A DNA stretch of 64,000 nucleotides from assembly GCA_015057455.1 (NCBI GenBank), contig SVEH01000005.1, positions 62,001-126,000 of the forward strand, read 5' to 3'. This DNA comes from Lachnospiraceae bacterium. Lineage in GTDB: Bacteria; Bacillota; Clostridia; Lachnospirales; Lachnospiraceae. Position 1 is the stretch's first letter. Each line of letters opens with the position of its first letter. Shown one piece after another: positions 24,274-33,710 of this stretch. The translations under genes and the position numbers were made by a program. A model generated the notes under the pieces. That model searched no databases. It was not told the origin of the DNA and was given only the letters and a program-made list of their open reading frames with translations.

Positions 24274-26511
24274 TTAGTTTAATGGGATTAATTGAGAATA
24301 GTAAACATCATTATCTAATTCTTCTATTTCATATGCAAATGAATAATAATTATTTTCTAAAGATGTAAAGTAAAATTCAAATTCATCTTCAATAGTGTAT
24401 TCTTCACCGTATAATGTATCATATGTACCTGTCTTATTATCATAAATATCATATATTGGTGTTATAGTAGTACCTTTTTCTAATGGAAGATATCCACGAG
24501 AATAAGTGCTATTAGGAAGCAAATGACTACTATCATTACCGTCCCAAACACCAAGTGTTGTGTATGTTGGTTTGTTATCTGTAGAAAGTGATTCTAATAC
24601 ACGGATAGAACATTCTCTATCATTAATATATACAGGGAAAGAATAAAGTGTAAAATATGCATTTGAATTAATGATATATGATGTTAAAAGTTGTCCATCA
24701 GGTAACATAAACCATTCAGTAATTGGAGAAGATGTCACTTCACCTGTAGTTGGATTAAATATTGCTTTATCTTTTTGACCTAAGCATACTAATGTATCAT
24801 CTATTGTAGTCCATACTGTACTGTAGATGTTTTTAATTTGTTTTGCTGTGTTTGCTGCAAGTATTGTACTAATAGTATTGTTTTTTGTTATAAGTTTTAC
24901 TGCGTTATCTGTTTCTTCAGTAGTAGTTGTATTTTTTGAAACTTTTGTATTTGTAGTAACATTACTGTACCATGTGTTAGGGAAACCATCAGATACATAT
25001 TGTGGGTTATTATTAAGTACAGAAAGAACTTCGTTGTTTACATCAGTTCTTCTATCAACAACAGAAAAATCGCCATCATAATTTAAAAAGTTAAAATTAG
25101 TCTCAAAGAAATATGGAGATGTTTCCCATGGTGTAGCTACAAAATTATCTATAGTTTTATTTTTTGTAAAATATGTCATATATTCTATGTATTTTAGTAA
25201 ATAAGGTGAAAATGCTAAGTTTCTATACTCATTTAAATCAACCATGGCAATATCTTCAAAAGGCATATATAAAGTAAGACCTAAAGCACATTTGTCGTTA
25301 TCAAATTTATTCTTTATTCTGCTATAAATAATAAGGTCTTCAAATGCTTTTTTTAGGTTAGTTATGTCGTAGTTATACATTGATGATGTTTCAAAGAAGT
25401 AAATTATACTACCTATATCAACGCTATCACGATCGAAAACTAAAAGTTCTGATTGAAATTTTTTGAGATTCAAATATTCTTCAGGATTGCCAGTCAATTT
25501 ATCATATAGGAATTTTGTTAAATAATTTATCTCTATACAAGCATTATCAACTTTACTTAAATCATATGTACAGAATGTATAATCAACAGGATTTCTTTGA
25601 TAAAAATCTTCTAGGAAATCTGTTGTAGAATCACAAATAACTTGACCAAGTTCTCTACCAGTTGTGCTAGGATTTTCTAATATATAATTAAGTAATTTTG
25701 TATAATAAAATCCTTTGGCAATGGCAACATCTGCAGAAGCAACCATATAGTTTGCATAAGGTGCTAAAATATTGGCATATTCAAGAGAGCCGGATAGGCA
25801 TGTATCAAAGGCAACTAGTTCAAATTTTGAAGTCATTTGTTTGTTTATTTTAGCAAATGTATATTCTAGTTCATGAACAGATAGAGAATCTTCTTCAAAA
25901 TTCTCATCAAAACATAATCCATTAGAAACACCGGAACCATGATTCCAGAAGATAACGCCCATTTTTTCAGCAGGGTAATTAGTAATACCCCAATTTAAGA
26001 AATCATATAGTGTATTAGGAGAACCCATGCTAGCATTTGGAAGGCGTTCAATACATTTTAGAAGATTACTATTAGGATCAATCGTATATCTGCCAATTTG
26101 ATTACTAGTTATTCTATTAGAATGCCAATCTTTGCAACCACCTGTTTGAATAATAACATTAAGATTTTTAATATTTTCTTCTGTAAAATTGGCCCTTAAC
26201 ATTTCATCTAAATCTAAAGAAGCACACTCATAATCTGCTTCTAGATTAGAACCGGTCATATATATAAATAGACTCCAAGTATCTTTTTCGCCCATTGGTT
26301 GTTCGTTTTCTCGTTGATTTCGAGATATTTCAAGAACGCCATTTGTATCAATGTTAATAGTAGTGTCCCTTGATATTGACGCATAATCTGTTGTAGTGTC
26401 AACAGATACTGGGGTATCAGCTTTAGAATGTAAATGCATACAAAATGTACTTGCAATTACAGATAGTGCTAAAGCACAAGATAATAGATTTTTTTTGTTT
26501 AATTTCACCAT
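24274..26511 (-). CDS. Secreted clostripain-type cysteine protease (peptidase C11)
   Basis: 745 residues. An N-terminal signal peptide (hydrophobic residues 9-25, likely cleaved after HSKA) exports it. The C11 caspase-like domain covers about residues 75-470: TWSLFIYMTGSNLE (first strand), catalytic His191 in FWNHGSG and catalytic Cys238 in AFDTCLSGSLEYA. Clostripains cleave after Arg or Lys and are often autoprocessed and calcium-dependent. Residues 500-745 form a beta-rich C-terminal region of unknown role. Ribosome site AAGGAG. It lies 188 bases downstream of the fibro-slime surface protein gene on the same strand, so it may process surface proteins; that is inference. Confidence 0.9.
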   Translation of the reverse strand: MVKLNKKNLLSCALALSVIASTFCMHLHSKADTPVSVDTTTDYASISRDTTINIDTNGVLEISRNQRENEQPMGEKDTWSLFIYMTGSNLEADYECASLDLDEMLRANFTEENIKNLNVIIQTGGCKDWHSNRITSNQIGRYTIDPNSNLLKCIERLPNASMGSPNTLYDFLNWGITNYPAEKMGVIFWNHGSGVSNGLCFDENFEEDSLSVHELEYTFAKINKQMTSKFELVAFDTCLSGSLEYANILAPYANYMVASADVAIAKGFYYTKLLNYILENPSTTGRELGQVICDSTTDFLEDFYQRNPVDYTFCTYDLSKVDNACIEINYLTKFLYDKLTGNPEEYLNLKKFQSELLVFDRDSVDIGSIIYFFETSSMYNYDITNLKKAFEDLIIYSRIKNKFDNDKCALGLTLYMPFEDIAMVDLNEYRNLAFSPYLLKYIEYMTYFTKNKTIDNFVATPWETSPYFFETNFNFLNYDGDFSVVDRRTDVNNEVLSVLNNNPQYVSDGFPNTWYSNVTTNTKVSKNTTTTEETDNAVKLITKNNTISTILAANTAKQIKNIYSTVWTTIDDTLVCLGQKDKAIFNPTTGEVTSSPITEWFMLPDGQLLTSYIINSNAYFTLYSFPVYINDRECSIRVLESLSTDNKPTYTTLGVWDGNDSSHLLPNSTYSRGYLPLEKGTTITPIYDIYDNKTGTYDTLYGEEYTIEDEFEFYFTSLENNYYSFAYEIEELDNDVYYSQLIPLN

Positions 26512-26538
26512 AATTTATACTCCTTACTCATTATTTTA

Positions 26539-26565
26539 GTGTCAACTTTTCACCTCATTTGACAC
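26539..26565. promoter_or_regulatory. Inverted repeat upstream of the clostripain-like gene
   Basis: GTGTCAA / TTGACAC with 13 bases between, 28 bases upstream of the protease ATG. Either an operator or an mRNA hairpin near the ribosome site. On the minus strand one arm reads TTGACA, but no -10 box is properly spaced. Confidence 0.4.
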
Positions 26566-26680
26566 AAACCCTATAATTATTTAAATTAATCACATAAACA
26601 GTATACAATATAAAGTATTTTAATATAATTATATATTTCTAAAAATAATGAGAATAAACTATAAACAAAGGTGAGGTTCC

Positions 26681-26701
26681 AATTTGAGCGAAGCTCAAAT
26701 T
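26681..26701. repeat. Short palindromic element, copy 1
   Basis: AATTTGAGC-GAA-GCTCAAATT, overlapping the stop codon of the fibro-slime gene. A near-identical copy with one change lies at 38280-38300. The centre GCGAAGC is the known exceptionally stable mini-hairpin sequence. Confidence 0.7.
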
Positions 26702-29180
26702 ATTTATTACTGATGCGAACAACGCTTTGTTCTTGTTTGAAGAGATATATAAATGAAGTGACGCACACAATTATTGATAAAATAGCAAATACTGTCCATA
26801 AATTTATTTTTGCATCATCGCTTGTAGTAGGTGAAGCATCAAGGGCATCAGTTTCATTAATATCTTCAAGTTCATCAGTTGGATTTTGTTTAGGTTTTTC
26901 TTTATCCGTTTTTATAGTAACATTTTGTGTTTTATTATCGCTTGTTTTGTTAGTGAAAGTATAGTCAATTTGGTTTGAAGTTTGGTTTATAGAACCAGTT
27001 GTAGTTTTTGTTTCACTCTTAGATGTAAAGTTATCAGTAGCTTTAATAGTTTTAATAGAAGTACCATCATCAAGAGAAACAATAATCTCAAACTTAGTAG
27101 TGACAGGTATATCTTTTATAATAAATTTGTCACCAGGATTAAGTTGGATTTTACCATTTACAGTAGCAGCTGTTTCTTTTGCTTTTTCTGATTTGTAAAG
27201 GTCATATTTGCCCTTGTAATAAATAGATTCACTGTTACCACCAAATACATTGCTATATTTTATTATGTAAGTAAATGTTTTAGTTTTGTAATCTTTAAAT
27301 TTCTTTTTATATGAATCAGTAACATTACATTTCACTTCTAAATCACCAATATTAGGTGTATTTATATAACTAGCTGTAAGAATAGGTGTTTTATCACCTG
27401 TTTTATTAGCAAATAAAAATGCTTTGTCAACAGTTGCACGAGAGTCTGTAACAATTAGGTTGTTACCTTTGCTTAATTCAGTGCTAAGATCCGTTAATGT
27501 CCATTTAGTTGAATAAAGTGTTGTTAGGTCACGACTACTAATTTTTAATGCTTTCTGTTGAACTAAAAGATTGTCTTTTTTATCAAATTCATTGGAAAAT
27601 GTAATTGCTTCATCATTTTTTATTTCTATTTCATCTTTTCTAGTAATAGTTTTATCTAAAACATCATATACAAAGCTATCTTTATTCGCAACTTTTGATG
27701 TTTCATTTTTGAAAGTAGAGCCTACATTATCTGCTTTAACTTCATTAGTTACAGTTAAAATAGAAGGTTCAGGTAGGTTGAAACTCATTTTCATATTAGC
27801 TACATTTAAACCACGTTCCATATAGAATAAAGTTAAAGTATGAGTTTTTGATACATCTTTTAATGATTGTTTTAACTTTGCTGAAAATTTAGTTTTGTGG
27901 TTGTTTAATACACCCATAGCATTAGTAATTCCTAAAGATGAGAAAGTATTTTCTCCAGTTTTAAAGGAAGACAATGAGTGAGATGAAAAGGCAACTGTGT
28001 TATTTTTTACTTTGTTTACTGTAGATTCGCCAGTTGCAAAGTTTATACTACCTTCAACTTCACCATGATTACCACCTATATCAAGGGCAAGAATACCATC
28101 AATGAATACCCAAACATCATCGTCGCCTGAGAATTCAAATACCATATCTTTACCACCTATTTTACCATCTTTAGTCATATTAAAAGGAAGTTCAATCTTT
28201 ACACCATGTCCAAAGTTAAGGCTTTCTGATTTACCTTCACTAGCAGTATTATAAGGGAAGAAACCAAATTTTCCTTCAGCATCTTTAACTTGTTCAGATG
28301 TTTTGTTATATCCAAGGTAGTCAAGCTGACCACTGTTATTCATTCGAACTGTGTCTTTACTACTATAAAATTCATAGTAAATTATGCCATCTTTTTCAAC
28401 ACGTCTGAAAGGGAAGGCAACATTCTTTTTTACAGAACCAAGTGTTAGCTCAGAATCATTAAATTTATTTTTAGTTAAAAATTCTTCATCAAAGAATGGT
28501 ACTTTGGCTGATTTACCGTTACTAGGATTTGATTGAGTTAAATGTGTGTTTCCAGAACTATCAGTCATTAAAGTATCATCTATTAATCCTTGAGTTGCTA
28601 CTGCAGATACTTGTCCCCAGTTTGCAGCAGCCCAATAATTATTTTTCTTATATAATGCTTCATCTTGAGGATAACATATACCATCCATATCAATTAATGC
28701 ACCTGGACGTCCTTGATATAAAGGATATTTGGCAGGGCATAAATTAGGGTCATTATACTTCATAATAGACATAAGTTTTTTGTTAAATTTAGAAAATGTA
28801 TTTTTACCAGAAGAAAGGGCGTCTGTAATTTTTTTTGGAGTCGAATCTTTACCAACTTGAGAGTCAGAATAATAATCATAAAATGTTGAATTGGCTACAT
28901 ATAATTCTTCACCTTCATAAGTCATGGATTTTAATGCAGCCTTAGATTCAGCTATAGAACTTTTTGTAATAGATGCAGAAACCTTCTTTTGTGCAGAAGC
29001 ATTATTTATACCTATTAAAGCACATATAAAAGAAGCAGCTATTACGCTAATAGTAACGGTTTTCTTTAAATTCATATTGTATTTTAAAGTGTTTAAAAGA
29101 CCCATATTTTCATCTGGTGTATGAGTCTTAGTTAATGAGCCTTCAATTTTTTTAACTTTATCTTTTTTTTCTAAATCCAT
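26700..29180 (-). CDS. Large cell-surface protein with fibro-slime domain
   Basis: 826 residues from the ATG at 29180 (AGAACGGAGG eight bases upstream; the frame is open to 29240 without a ribosome site). Residues 1-40 are charged, and 41-58 form a membrane or export segment ending near NNASA. The fibro-slime domain spans roughly residues 200-480, with the hallmark FSGDDDVWVFIDG at 350-362 followed by LALDIGGNHG and later TLFYMERGLNVANM. Beta-rich repeat domains follow to about residue 760, then a Thr/Lys-rich stalk, SPTTSDD (a degenerate sortase-like motif) and a C-terminal membrane span at about 800-818. Probably a surface adhesin. It is encoded just upstream of the clostripain-like protease. 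Confidence 0.85.
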   Translation of the reverse strand: MDLEKKDKVKKIEGSLTKTHTPDENMGLLNTLKYNMNLKKTVTISVIAASFICALIGINNASAQKKVSASITKSSIAESKAALKSMTYEGEELYVANSTFYDYYSDSQVGKDSTPKKITDALSSGKNTFSKFNKKLMSIMKYNDPNLCPAKYPLYQGRPGALIDMDGICYPQDEALYKKNNYWAAANWGQVSAVATQGLIDDTLMTDSSGNTHLTQSNPSNGKSAKVPFFDEEFLTKNKFNDSELTLGSVKKNVAFPFRRVEKDGIIYYEFYSSKDTVRMNNSGQLDYLGYNKTSEQVKDAEGKFGFFPYNTASEGKSESLNFGHGVKIELPFNMTKDGKIGGKDMVFEFSGDDDVWVFIDGILALDIGGNHGEVEGSINFATGESTVNKVKNNTVAFSSHSLSSFKTGENTFSSLGITNAMGVLNNHKTKFSAKLKQSLKDVSKTHTLTLFYMERGLNVANMKMSFNLPEPSILTVTNEVKADNVGSTFKNETSKVANKDSFVYDVLDKTITRKDEIEIKNDEAITFSNEFDKKDNLLVQQKALKISSRDLTTLYSTKWTLTDLSTELSKGNNLIVTDSRATVDKAFLFANKTGDKTPILTASYINTPNIGDLEVKCNVTDSYKKKFKDYKTKTFTYIIKYSNVFGGNSESIYYKGKYDLYKSEKAKETAATVNGKIQLNPGDKFIIKDIPVTTKFEIIVSLDDGTSIKTIKATDNFTSKSETKTTTGSINQTSNQIDYTFTNKTSDNKTQNVTIKTDKEKPKQNPTDELEDINETDALDASPTTSDDAKINLWTVFAILSIIVCVTSFIYLFKQEQSVVRISNK

Positions 29181-29350
29181 AATATGCCTCCGTTCTAAAA
29201 AGAATAATCGTGCAATTCTTTTTTTATACATTAATCCCATGTTAATAGTTTATAGTTAAGAATAAAAATTTTTAAAACTGTCGTTATAACATATTTCGTA
29301 CAATTCACTTGATAATTTATATTACTTATATTAAAATAGAATTATATGTA

Positions 29351-29379
29351 TTGTTAAAATTTGGAAAAAGTGATATAAT
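29351..29379 (+). promoter_or_regulatory. Promoter for the uncharacterised gene at 29415
   Basis: TTGTTA (29351-29356), 17-base spacer, TATAAT (29374-29379) with an extended -10 TGA. The leader would be about 30 bases. Confidence 0.7.
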
Positions 29380-29414
29380 TATGTATTAATATTTTGAAAT
29401 GGCAGTGGTGAGAG

Positions 29415-30092
29415 ATGAAAAAGCAAATAGTAAGTGTCATCATTGAGAATGATGGATATGTGGTTAAAGCACCACAAGGACTATCTTTTAATAAAATAAT
29501 GCCACATAATATATACAAGATACCTAATGTACCGTTTTACCATTCATCATGGGATTATCATGGGCAGTATATTAAACCAGAGATACATGAATTAAAAGAG
29601 TGTATAATGAGTTATTATGGTAAATTAAACGGATGTTATGGTCTAATAGGAATTCCTTCAGATGCATTACCAGTAGATATAAGAATGATTGAAGAGACAT
29701 TTCAGATAATGGGATTTCCTAAAAGTATGTTAGTTAGTAAAACATCATTACTAGCAATTAACGGTGTGGATAGTTATATTGCATTATCTGTATCTGAAAG
29801 ATTAGTTATACTAGAATGGTTTAGAAGAGGTAATGTTATGGAAACTATATTCTATAACAAGAGTGCTGTTAACCGTAATAAATTATTTAATGATATAGGT
29901 AATATAAGATATAAACAGAATGATAATAATATGAATATATTCATATTTGATGGTTGCAATGAACTAACGGAATTATATGATATTGGACAAGTAATAAGTG
30001 TACCAGAGATGGTAGAGATGATAGAAGATGCGTCACATATAGTATTTGATCCTGGATATCAGAAAAGTATGCGTGGTAATGCGCGAAGATAA
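29415..30092 (+). CDS. Uncharacterised protein with faint similarity to MreB/FtsA-type actin-like fold
   Basis: 225 residues; GTGGTGAGAG precedes the ATG. No signal peptide or membrane span. The stretch YGLIGIPSDALPVDIRMIEE, followed by FPKSMLVSKTSLLAIN at about residues 75-116, resembles the MreB/FtsA segment in which a short strand ending in VPS is followed by a helix and then a strand before the second phosphate loop. The nucleotide-binding DxGxxT loops are absent. It could be a degenerate actin-like protein or something else. It stands alone with its own promoter and converges on pflA. I cannot assign a role. Confidence 0.6.
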   Translation: MKKQIVSVIIENDGYVVKAPQGLSFNKIMPHNIYKIPNVPFYHSSWDYHGQYIKPEIHELKECIMSYYGKLNGCYGLIGIPSDALPVDIRMIEETFQIMGFPKSMLVSKTSLLAINGVDSYIALSVSERLVILEWFRRGNVMETIFYNKSAVNRNKLFNDIGNIRYKQNDNNMNIFIFDGCNELTELYDIGQVISVPEMVEMIEDASHIVFDPGYQKSMRGNARR

Positions 30093-30157
30093 AGTTGTTG
30101 AGAAAAGCATTTGACAAAATAATATGATTTAGCAATTTAATATAAGAAAATAGAGCA

Positions 30158-30217
30158 AAAAATATACTATAATTTAAGGATAAGCTAAAAGGCATATGTT
30201 AAATTATAGTATATTTT
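30158..30217. terminator. Terminator between the uncharacterised gene and pflA
   Basis: AT-rich 19-base-pair stem (AAAATATACTATAATTTAA / TTAAATTATAGTATATTTT) with a 22-base loop, ending four bases before the pflA stop codon on the minus strand. Convergent position suggests use in both directions. Confidence 0.75.
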
Positions 30218-30221
30218 ATTT

Positions 30222-31001
30222 TTAATCAGATTTTTCTTTATTGGCTTGTTTTCTTTTTGAATTTCTATATCCATTAATAATAAGTTGCTTTGCATAAGTC
30301 ATTTCTTCAGAGGTAGGAATAGGTGTTTCTAATAAAGGATAATAGATGTTTAATTCTTTATATTTTTCAATAGCCATATTATGATATGGTATTACATCAA
30401 TAGCCTTTATATTAGAAAAATCACCTAGGAATAAACCTAGTTGATAAAGGTACTTATCATGAAGTGTTATTCCAGGAATAACTACATGTCTAATCCATAC
30501 ATCTTTGTTATTATCCTCAAGATAATGTAAGAAATTAATTATATTAGTATTAGGCTGTTTAGTAAGCTTAACGTGTTCAACACTGTCAATGTGTTTAATA
30601 TCAAGTAAAAATAAATCAGTTACTGCTATTAATTTATCAAATTTCTCAACTATGTGAGGCTTATTTTTGTTGAATGTTATACCAGATGTATCTAAGCATG
30701 TATGAATACCTTTAGATTTAGCTTTTGTAAATAGCTCTATGACAAAATCGATTTGCATAAGAGGTTCTCCACCAGTAACAGTAAGACCACCGCTTTTTAA
30801 AAAGTTTCTATATCGATAAAAATCATCTAATATTTCATCTGCAGTTTGTGGTGTTGAGTTATCCGCCTTACCCAAAGACCAAGTGTCAGGGTTATGGCAA
30901 AACTTACATCTAAGTGGACAACCTTGTAAAAATACAACATATCTAAGACCAGGACCATCAACAGTACCTGTTGTCTCTATTGAATGAACATAACCCACCA
31001 T
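30222..31001 (-). CDS. pflA: Pyruvate formate-lyase activating enzyme (radical SAM)
   Basis: 259 residues from the ATG at 31001 (TGGAGG upstream; the frame extends to 31055 without support). The radical SAM cluster motif is C28-x3-C32-x2-C35 in QGCPLRCKFCHNP, preceded by ETTGTVDGPGLR, a PflA signature. GGLTVTGGEPL follows for SAM binding. The enzyme abstracts a hydrogen from the glycyl-radical Gly of PFL. Its target here should be Gly53 of the separate 78-residue protein encoded just upstream. A strong terminator (31059-31102) separates pflA from that gene, so pflA is expressed by readthrough or from its own weak promoter. Confidence 0.96.
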   Translation of the reverse strand: MVGYVHSIETTGTVDGPGLRYVVFLQGCPLRCKFCHNPDTWSLGKADNSTPQTADEILDDFYRYRNFLKSGGLTVTGGEPLMQIDFVIELFTKAKSKGIHTCLDTSGITFNKNKPHIVEKFDKLIAVTDLFLLDIKHIDSVEHVKLTKQPNTNIINFLHYLEDNNKDVWIRHVVIPGITLHDKYLYQLGLFLGDFSNIKAIDVIPYHNMAIEKYKELNIYYPLLETPIPTSEEMTYAKQLIINGYRNSKRKQANKEKSD

Positions 31002-31058
31002 ATTGTTTCCTCCATATCTATAAATAAAGTAATTGTATACTTTATATAGTAACAAAAA

Positions 31059-31102
31059 GGCGTAAAATTATAACTACCTTTTTATAATTATAATTTTACG
31101 CC
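31059..31102 (-). terminator. Terminator between the glycyl-radical subunit gene and pflA
   Basis: Perfect 15-base-pair stem GGCGTAAAATTATAA / TTATAATTTTACGCC, followed on the minus strand by TTTTTG. It would limit transcription of the activase relative to the abundant enzyme. Confidence 0.85.
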
Positions 31103-31134
31103 ATAAATTTATATAATGCAATTAGTTTATAAAT

Positions 31135-31371
31135 TTATAATTTTTCATGGAACGTACGAGAAATAACATCATCTTGTTGTTCCTTAGTAAGCTTAGTAAA
31201 GTTAACAGCGTATCCAGATACCCTGACTGTTAATTGAGGGTATAATTCTGGGTGCTTTTGTGCATCAAGTAAAGTTTCTTTTGAAAAAACATTAACGTTA
31301 AGGTGATGTCCACCCTCATCTGTATAACCATCTAGTAAAGAAATTAAATTATCTATTTGTTGATTTGACAT
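31135..31371 (-). CDS. Separate glycyl-radical subunit of pyruvate formate-lyase
   Basis: 78 residues with a dedicated ATG and ribosome site (AGAACGGAGG eight bases upstream). The sequence is the extreme C-terminal domain of [32 protein letters not shown], then RVSGYAV with the radical-bearing Gly53, then [15 protein letters not shown]. In most bacteria this is fused to the core; here the core gene ends 69 bases upstream without it. It is shorter than Escherichia coli GrcA/YfiD (127 residues) and lacks that protein's N-terminal extension. The two polypeptides should assemble into one active enzyme. A small GAGAA/TTCTC hairpin (31388-31402) precedes its ribosome site. Confidence 0.93.
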   Translation of the reverse strand: MSNQQIDNLISLLDGYTDEGGHHLNVNVFSKETLLDAQKHPELYPQLTVRVSGYAVNFTKLTKEQQDDVISRTFHEKL

Positions 31372-31440
31372 ATTATACCTCCGTTCTGAGAAATTTATTC
31401 TCGTATATCAAAATAATCTGTTTTGTATCTAATTTATATT

Positions 31441-33540
31441 TTATAACTCTTTTAGATCTATATGAAGATTAGGAATCTTACATGGATTATTACCACATTC
31501 AAGTGCATCTAAATCAAGAGCATCGTTAAATAATACAGTATCTTTTCCAAGTGCATTTGGAATAATTGAAAATGTATTAGATATTCCATCTTGTGCATTC
31601 TTAAATGGTAATTTAGCTACTGATGCAAGTGATGCAGCTGCACCGTGAGTATCACGATTGTGCATTGGATTGGCACCAGGTGCTAAAGGTTCTCCCATAA
31701 TACGACCATCAGGAGTGCTTCCTGTTTTCTTACCATATACAACATTAGATGTAATAGTAAGAATAGAAGTAGTAGGGATACTATCTCTGTAAGTGTGATG
31801 CTTTCTAATCTTATTCATAAAGTTGTTAACTAAGTCAACTGCGATTTGGTCAACTCTATCATCGTTGTTACCAAATTTAGGGAAGTCACCTTCCACATGG
31901 TAATTCTTAATGATTCCATTGTCATCGCGTTCAACCTTAACTTTTGCATATTTAATGGCTGAAAGAGAATCTGCAACAACAGATAAACCTGCGATACCTG
32001 TTGCAAAGTAACGTTTTACATCTCTATCGTGAAGTGCCATTTGTATCTTTTCGTAGGAGTATTTGTCATGCATATAATGAATTACATTAAGTGTGTTAAC
32101 ATATAATTCTGCTAACCAATCCATCATAACATTAAACTTATCCATAACATCATCATAGTCTAAATAATCACCTTCAACAGGACGGTATTTTGGTCCTACT
32201 TGAATATCTAGACGCTCGTCTACACCACCATTAATAGCGTAAAGTAGACATTTGGCTAAGTTAGCTCTTGCACCAAAGAATTGCATCTCTTTACCAACTT
32301 TCATTGAGGAAACGCAACAAGCAATTGCATAGTCATCTCCATGAGCTTGGCGCATTAGATTGTCATTCTCATATTGAATAGATGAAGTTTTAATTGACAT
32401 CTTAGCACAGTACTCCTTAAATTTACGAGGTAGTGAAGATGACCATAAAACTGTCATGTTTGGCTCAGGAGCTGGTCCTAAGTTTGTTAGTGTGTGTAGG
32501 TAACGGAAAGAAGTTTTTGTAACAAGAGTTCTACCGTCTAATCCCATACCACCAATTGCTTCAGTAACCCAAGTTGGATCTCCAGAGAATAGAGTATTGT
32601 ATTCTGGAGTTCTAGCAAACTTGATAATTCTTAGCTTCATAATAAATTGATCTATATATTCTTGAGCTTTAGCTTCTGTAATAACTTTGTTATCTAAATC
32701 ACGTTGGATATAGATATCTAGGAATGAAGCAGTTCTACCAAGACTCATAGCAGCACCGTTTTGGTCTTTTACAGCGGCTAAATATCCAAAGTATAACCAT
32801 TGAACAGCTTCTTGTGCATTAGATGCAGGTTTTGTAATATCAAAACCATATATTTTACCCATTTCTGCTAATTCAGTAAGGGCTCTGATTTGTTCAGATA
32901 ATTCTTCGCGAAGTCTAATGGTATCACTGTTCATAACCCCATTTAAAGAAGCTTTTTGATTTTCCTTATCAGCGATAAGCCAATCAGTTCCGTATAGAGC
33001 GACACGTCTATAGTCACCAATAATACGGCCTCTACCATAAGCATCTGGCAAACCAGTAATTATAGCTGATTTTCTAGCTAGTTTCATCTCAGGAGTGTAA
33101 GCATCAAAAACTCCTTGGTTGTGTGTTTTTCTATACGTAGTGAATATCTCGGATATCTCATCGTCTACATGATAACCATTTTGAGTACATGCATTTTGTG
33201 CCATTCTTATACCGCCATATACATGTAATGGTCTTTTGAGTGGTTTATCTGTTTGTAGACCTACGATAGATTCTAAATCTTTATCAATATAACCTGCAGC
33301 ATGTGAAGTGAGGGATGATACAACTTTAGTGTCCATATCAAGTACACCACCAGCTTCACGCTCTTGGTTAAGTAAATCCTTAACTTTATCGAATAGTTTT
33401 ACAGTGTTTTCTGTAGGCTCTGCAAGGAAACTGTCATCACCTTCATAAGGTGTGTAGTTAAGTTGGATGAAATTTCTTACATCAACGTTATGCTCTGTCG
33501 CCCATTTTCCGTCTTTAAATCCTTTCCATGCTTCTAACAT
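31441..33540 (-). CDS. pflB: Pyruvate formate-lyase core lacking the glycyl-radical domain
   Basis: 699 residues. PFL converts pyruvate and CoA to acetyl-CoA and formate in anaerobic fermentation. Seen: N-terminal [37 protein letters not shown] (substrate-binding Arg), the catalytic pair Cys408-Cys409 in [10 protein letters not shown], and [17 protein letters not shown] near the C-terminus. The protein ends soon after [17 protein letters not shown] with a short unique tail, exactly where the conventional enzyme (about 750-760 residues) continues into the Gly domain. That domain is encoded separately at 31135-31371. Strong promoter and GAAGGGAG ribosome site. Confidence 0.95.
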   Translation of the reverse strand: MLEAWKGFKDGKWATEHNVDVRNFIQLNYTPYEGDDSFLAEPTENTVKLFDKVKDLLNQEREAGGVLDMDTKVVSSLTSHAAGYIDKDLESIVGLQTDKPLKRPLHVYGGIRMAQNACTQNGYHVDDEISEIFTTYRKTHNQGVFDAYTPEMKLARKSAIITGLPDAYGRGRIIGDYRRVALYGTDWLIADKENQKASLNGVMNSDTIRLREELSEQIRALTELAEMGKIYGFDITKPASNAQEAVQWLYFGYLAAVKDQNGAAMSLGRTASFLDIYIQRDLDNKVITEAKAQEYIDQFIMKLRIIKFARTPEYNTLFSGDPTWVTEAIGGMGLDGRTLVTKTSFRYLHTLTNLGPAPEPNMTVLWSSSLPRKFKEYCAKMSIKTSSIQYENDNLMRQAHGDDYAIACCVSSMKVGKEMQFFGARANLAKCLLYAINGGVDERLDIQVGPKYRPVEGDYLDYDDVMDKFNVMMDWLAELYVNTLNVIHYMHDKYSYEKIQMALHDRDVKRYFATGIAGLSVVADSLSAIKYAKVKVERDDNGIIKNYHVEGDFPKFGNNDDRVDQIAVDLVNNFMNKIRKHHTYRDSIPTTSILTITSNVVYGKKTGSTPDGRIMGEPLAPGANPMHNRDTHGAAASLASVAKLPFKNAQDGISNTFSIIPNALGKDTVLFNDALDLDALECGNNPCKIPNLHIDLKEL

Positions 33541-33619
33541 ATGCCTGCTCCCTTCTTGTTAAATTAAAAATACTAAACAAATAACATTTGGCTTGAAACT
33601 TATAAATCAAACCATTAAA

Positions 33620-33648
33620 ATTATACTGTTTATACGAAAAATAGTCAA
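33620..33648 (-). promoter_or_regulatory. Strong promoter of the pfl operon
   Basis: Minus strand TTGACT (33643-33648), 17-base spacer, TATAAT (33620-33625); about 75 bases of leader to the ATG at 33540. Confidence 0.8.
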
Positions 33649-33710
33649 TGGAATTAGATTGGTAAAAATCGCATATCTAATATATAAAAAAAGCATAAAG
33701 GAGAGTAATT

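Noticed and set aside
31372-31440. Frameshift or sequencing error as the cause of the split PFL
   Set aside because: The core has its own stop after a unique tail, and the small gene has its own ribosome site, ATG and a short extra N-terminus; 69 bases of ordinary AT-rich spacer separate them. A single indel cannot join the two frames.
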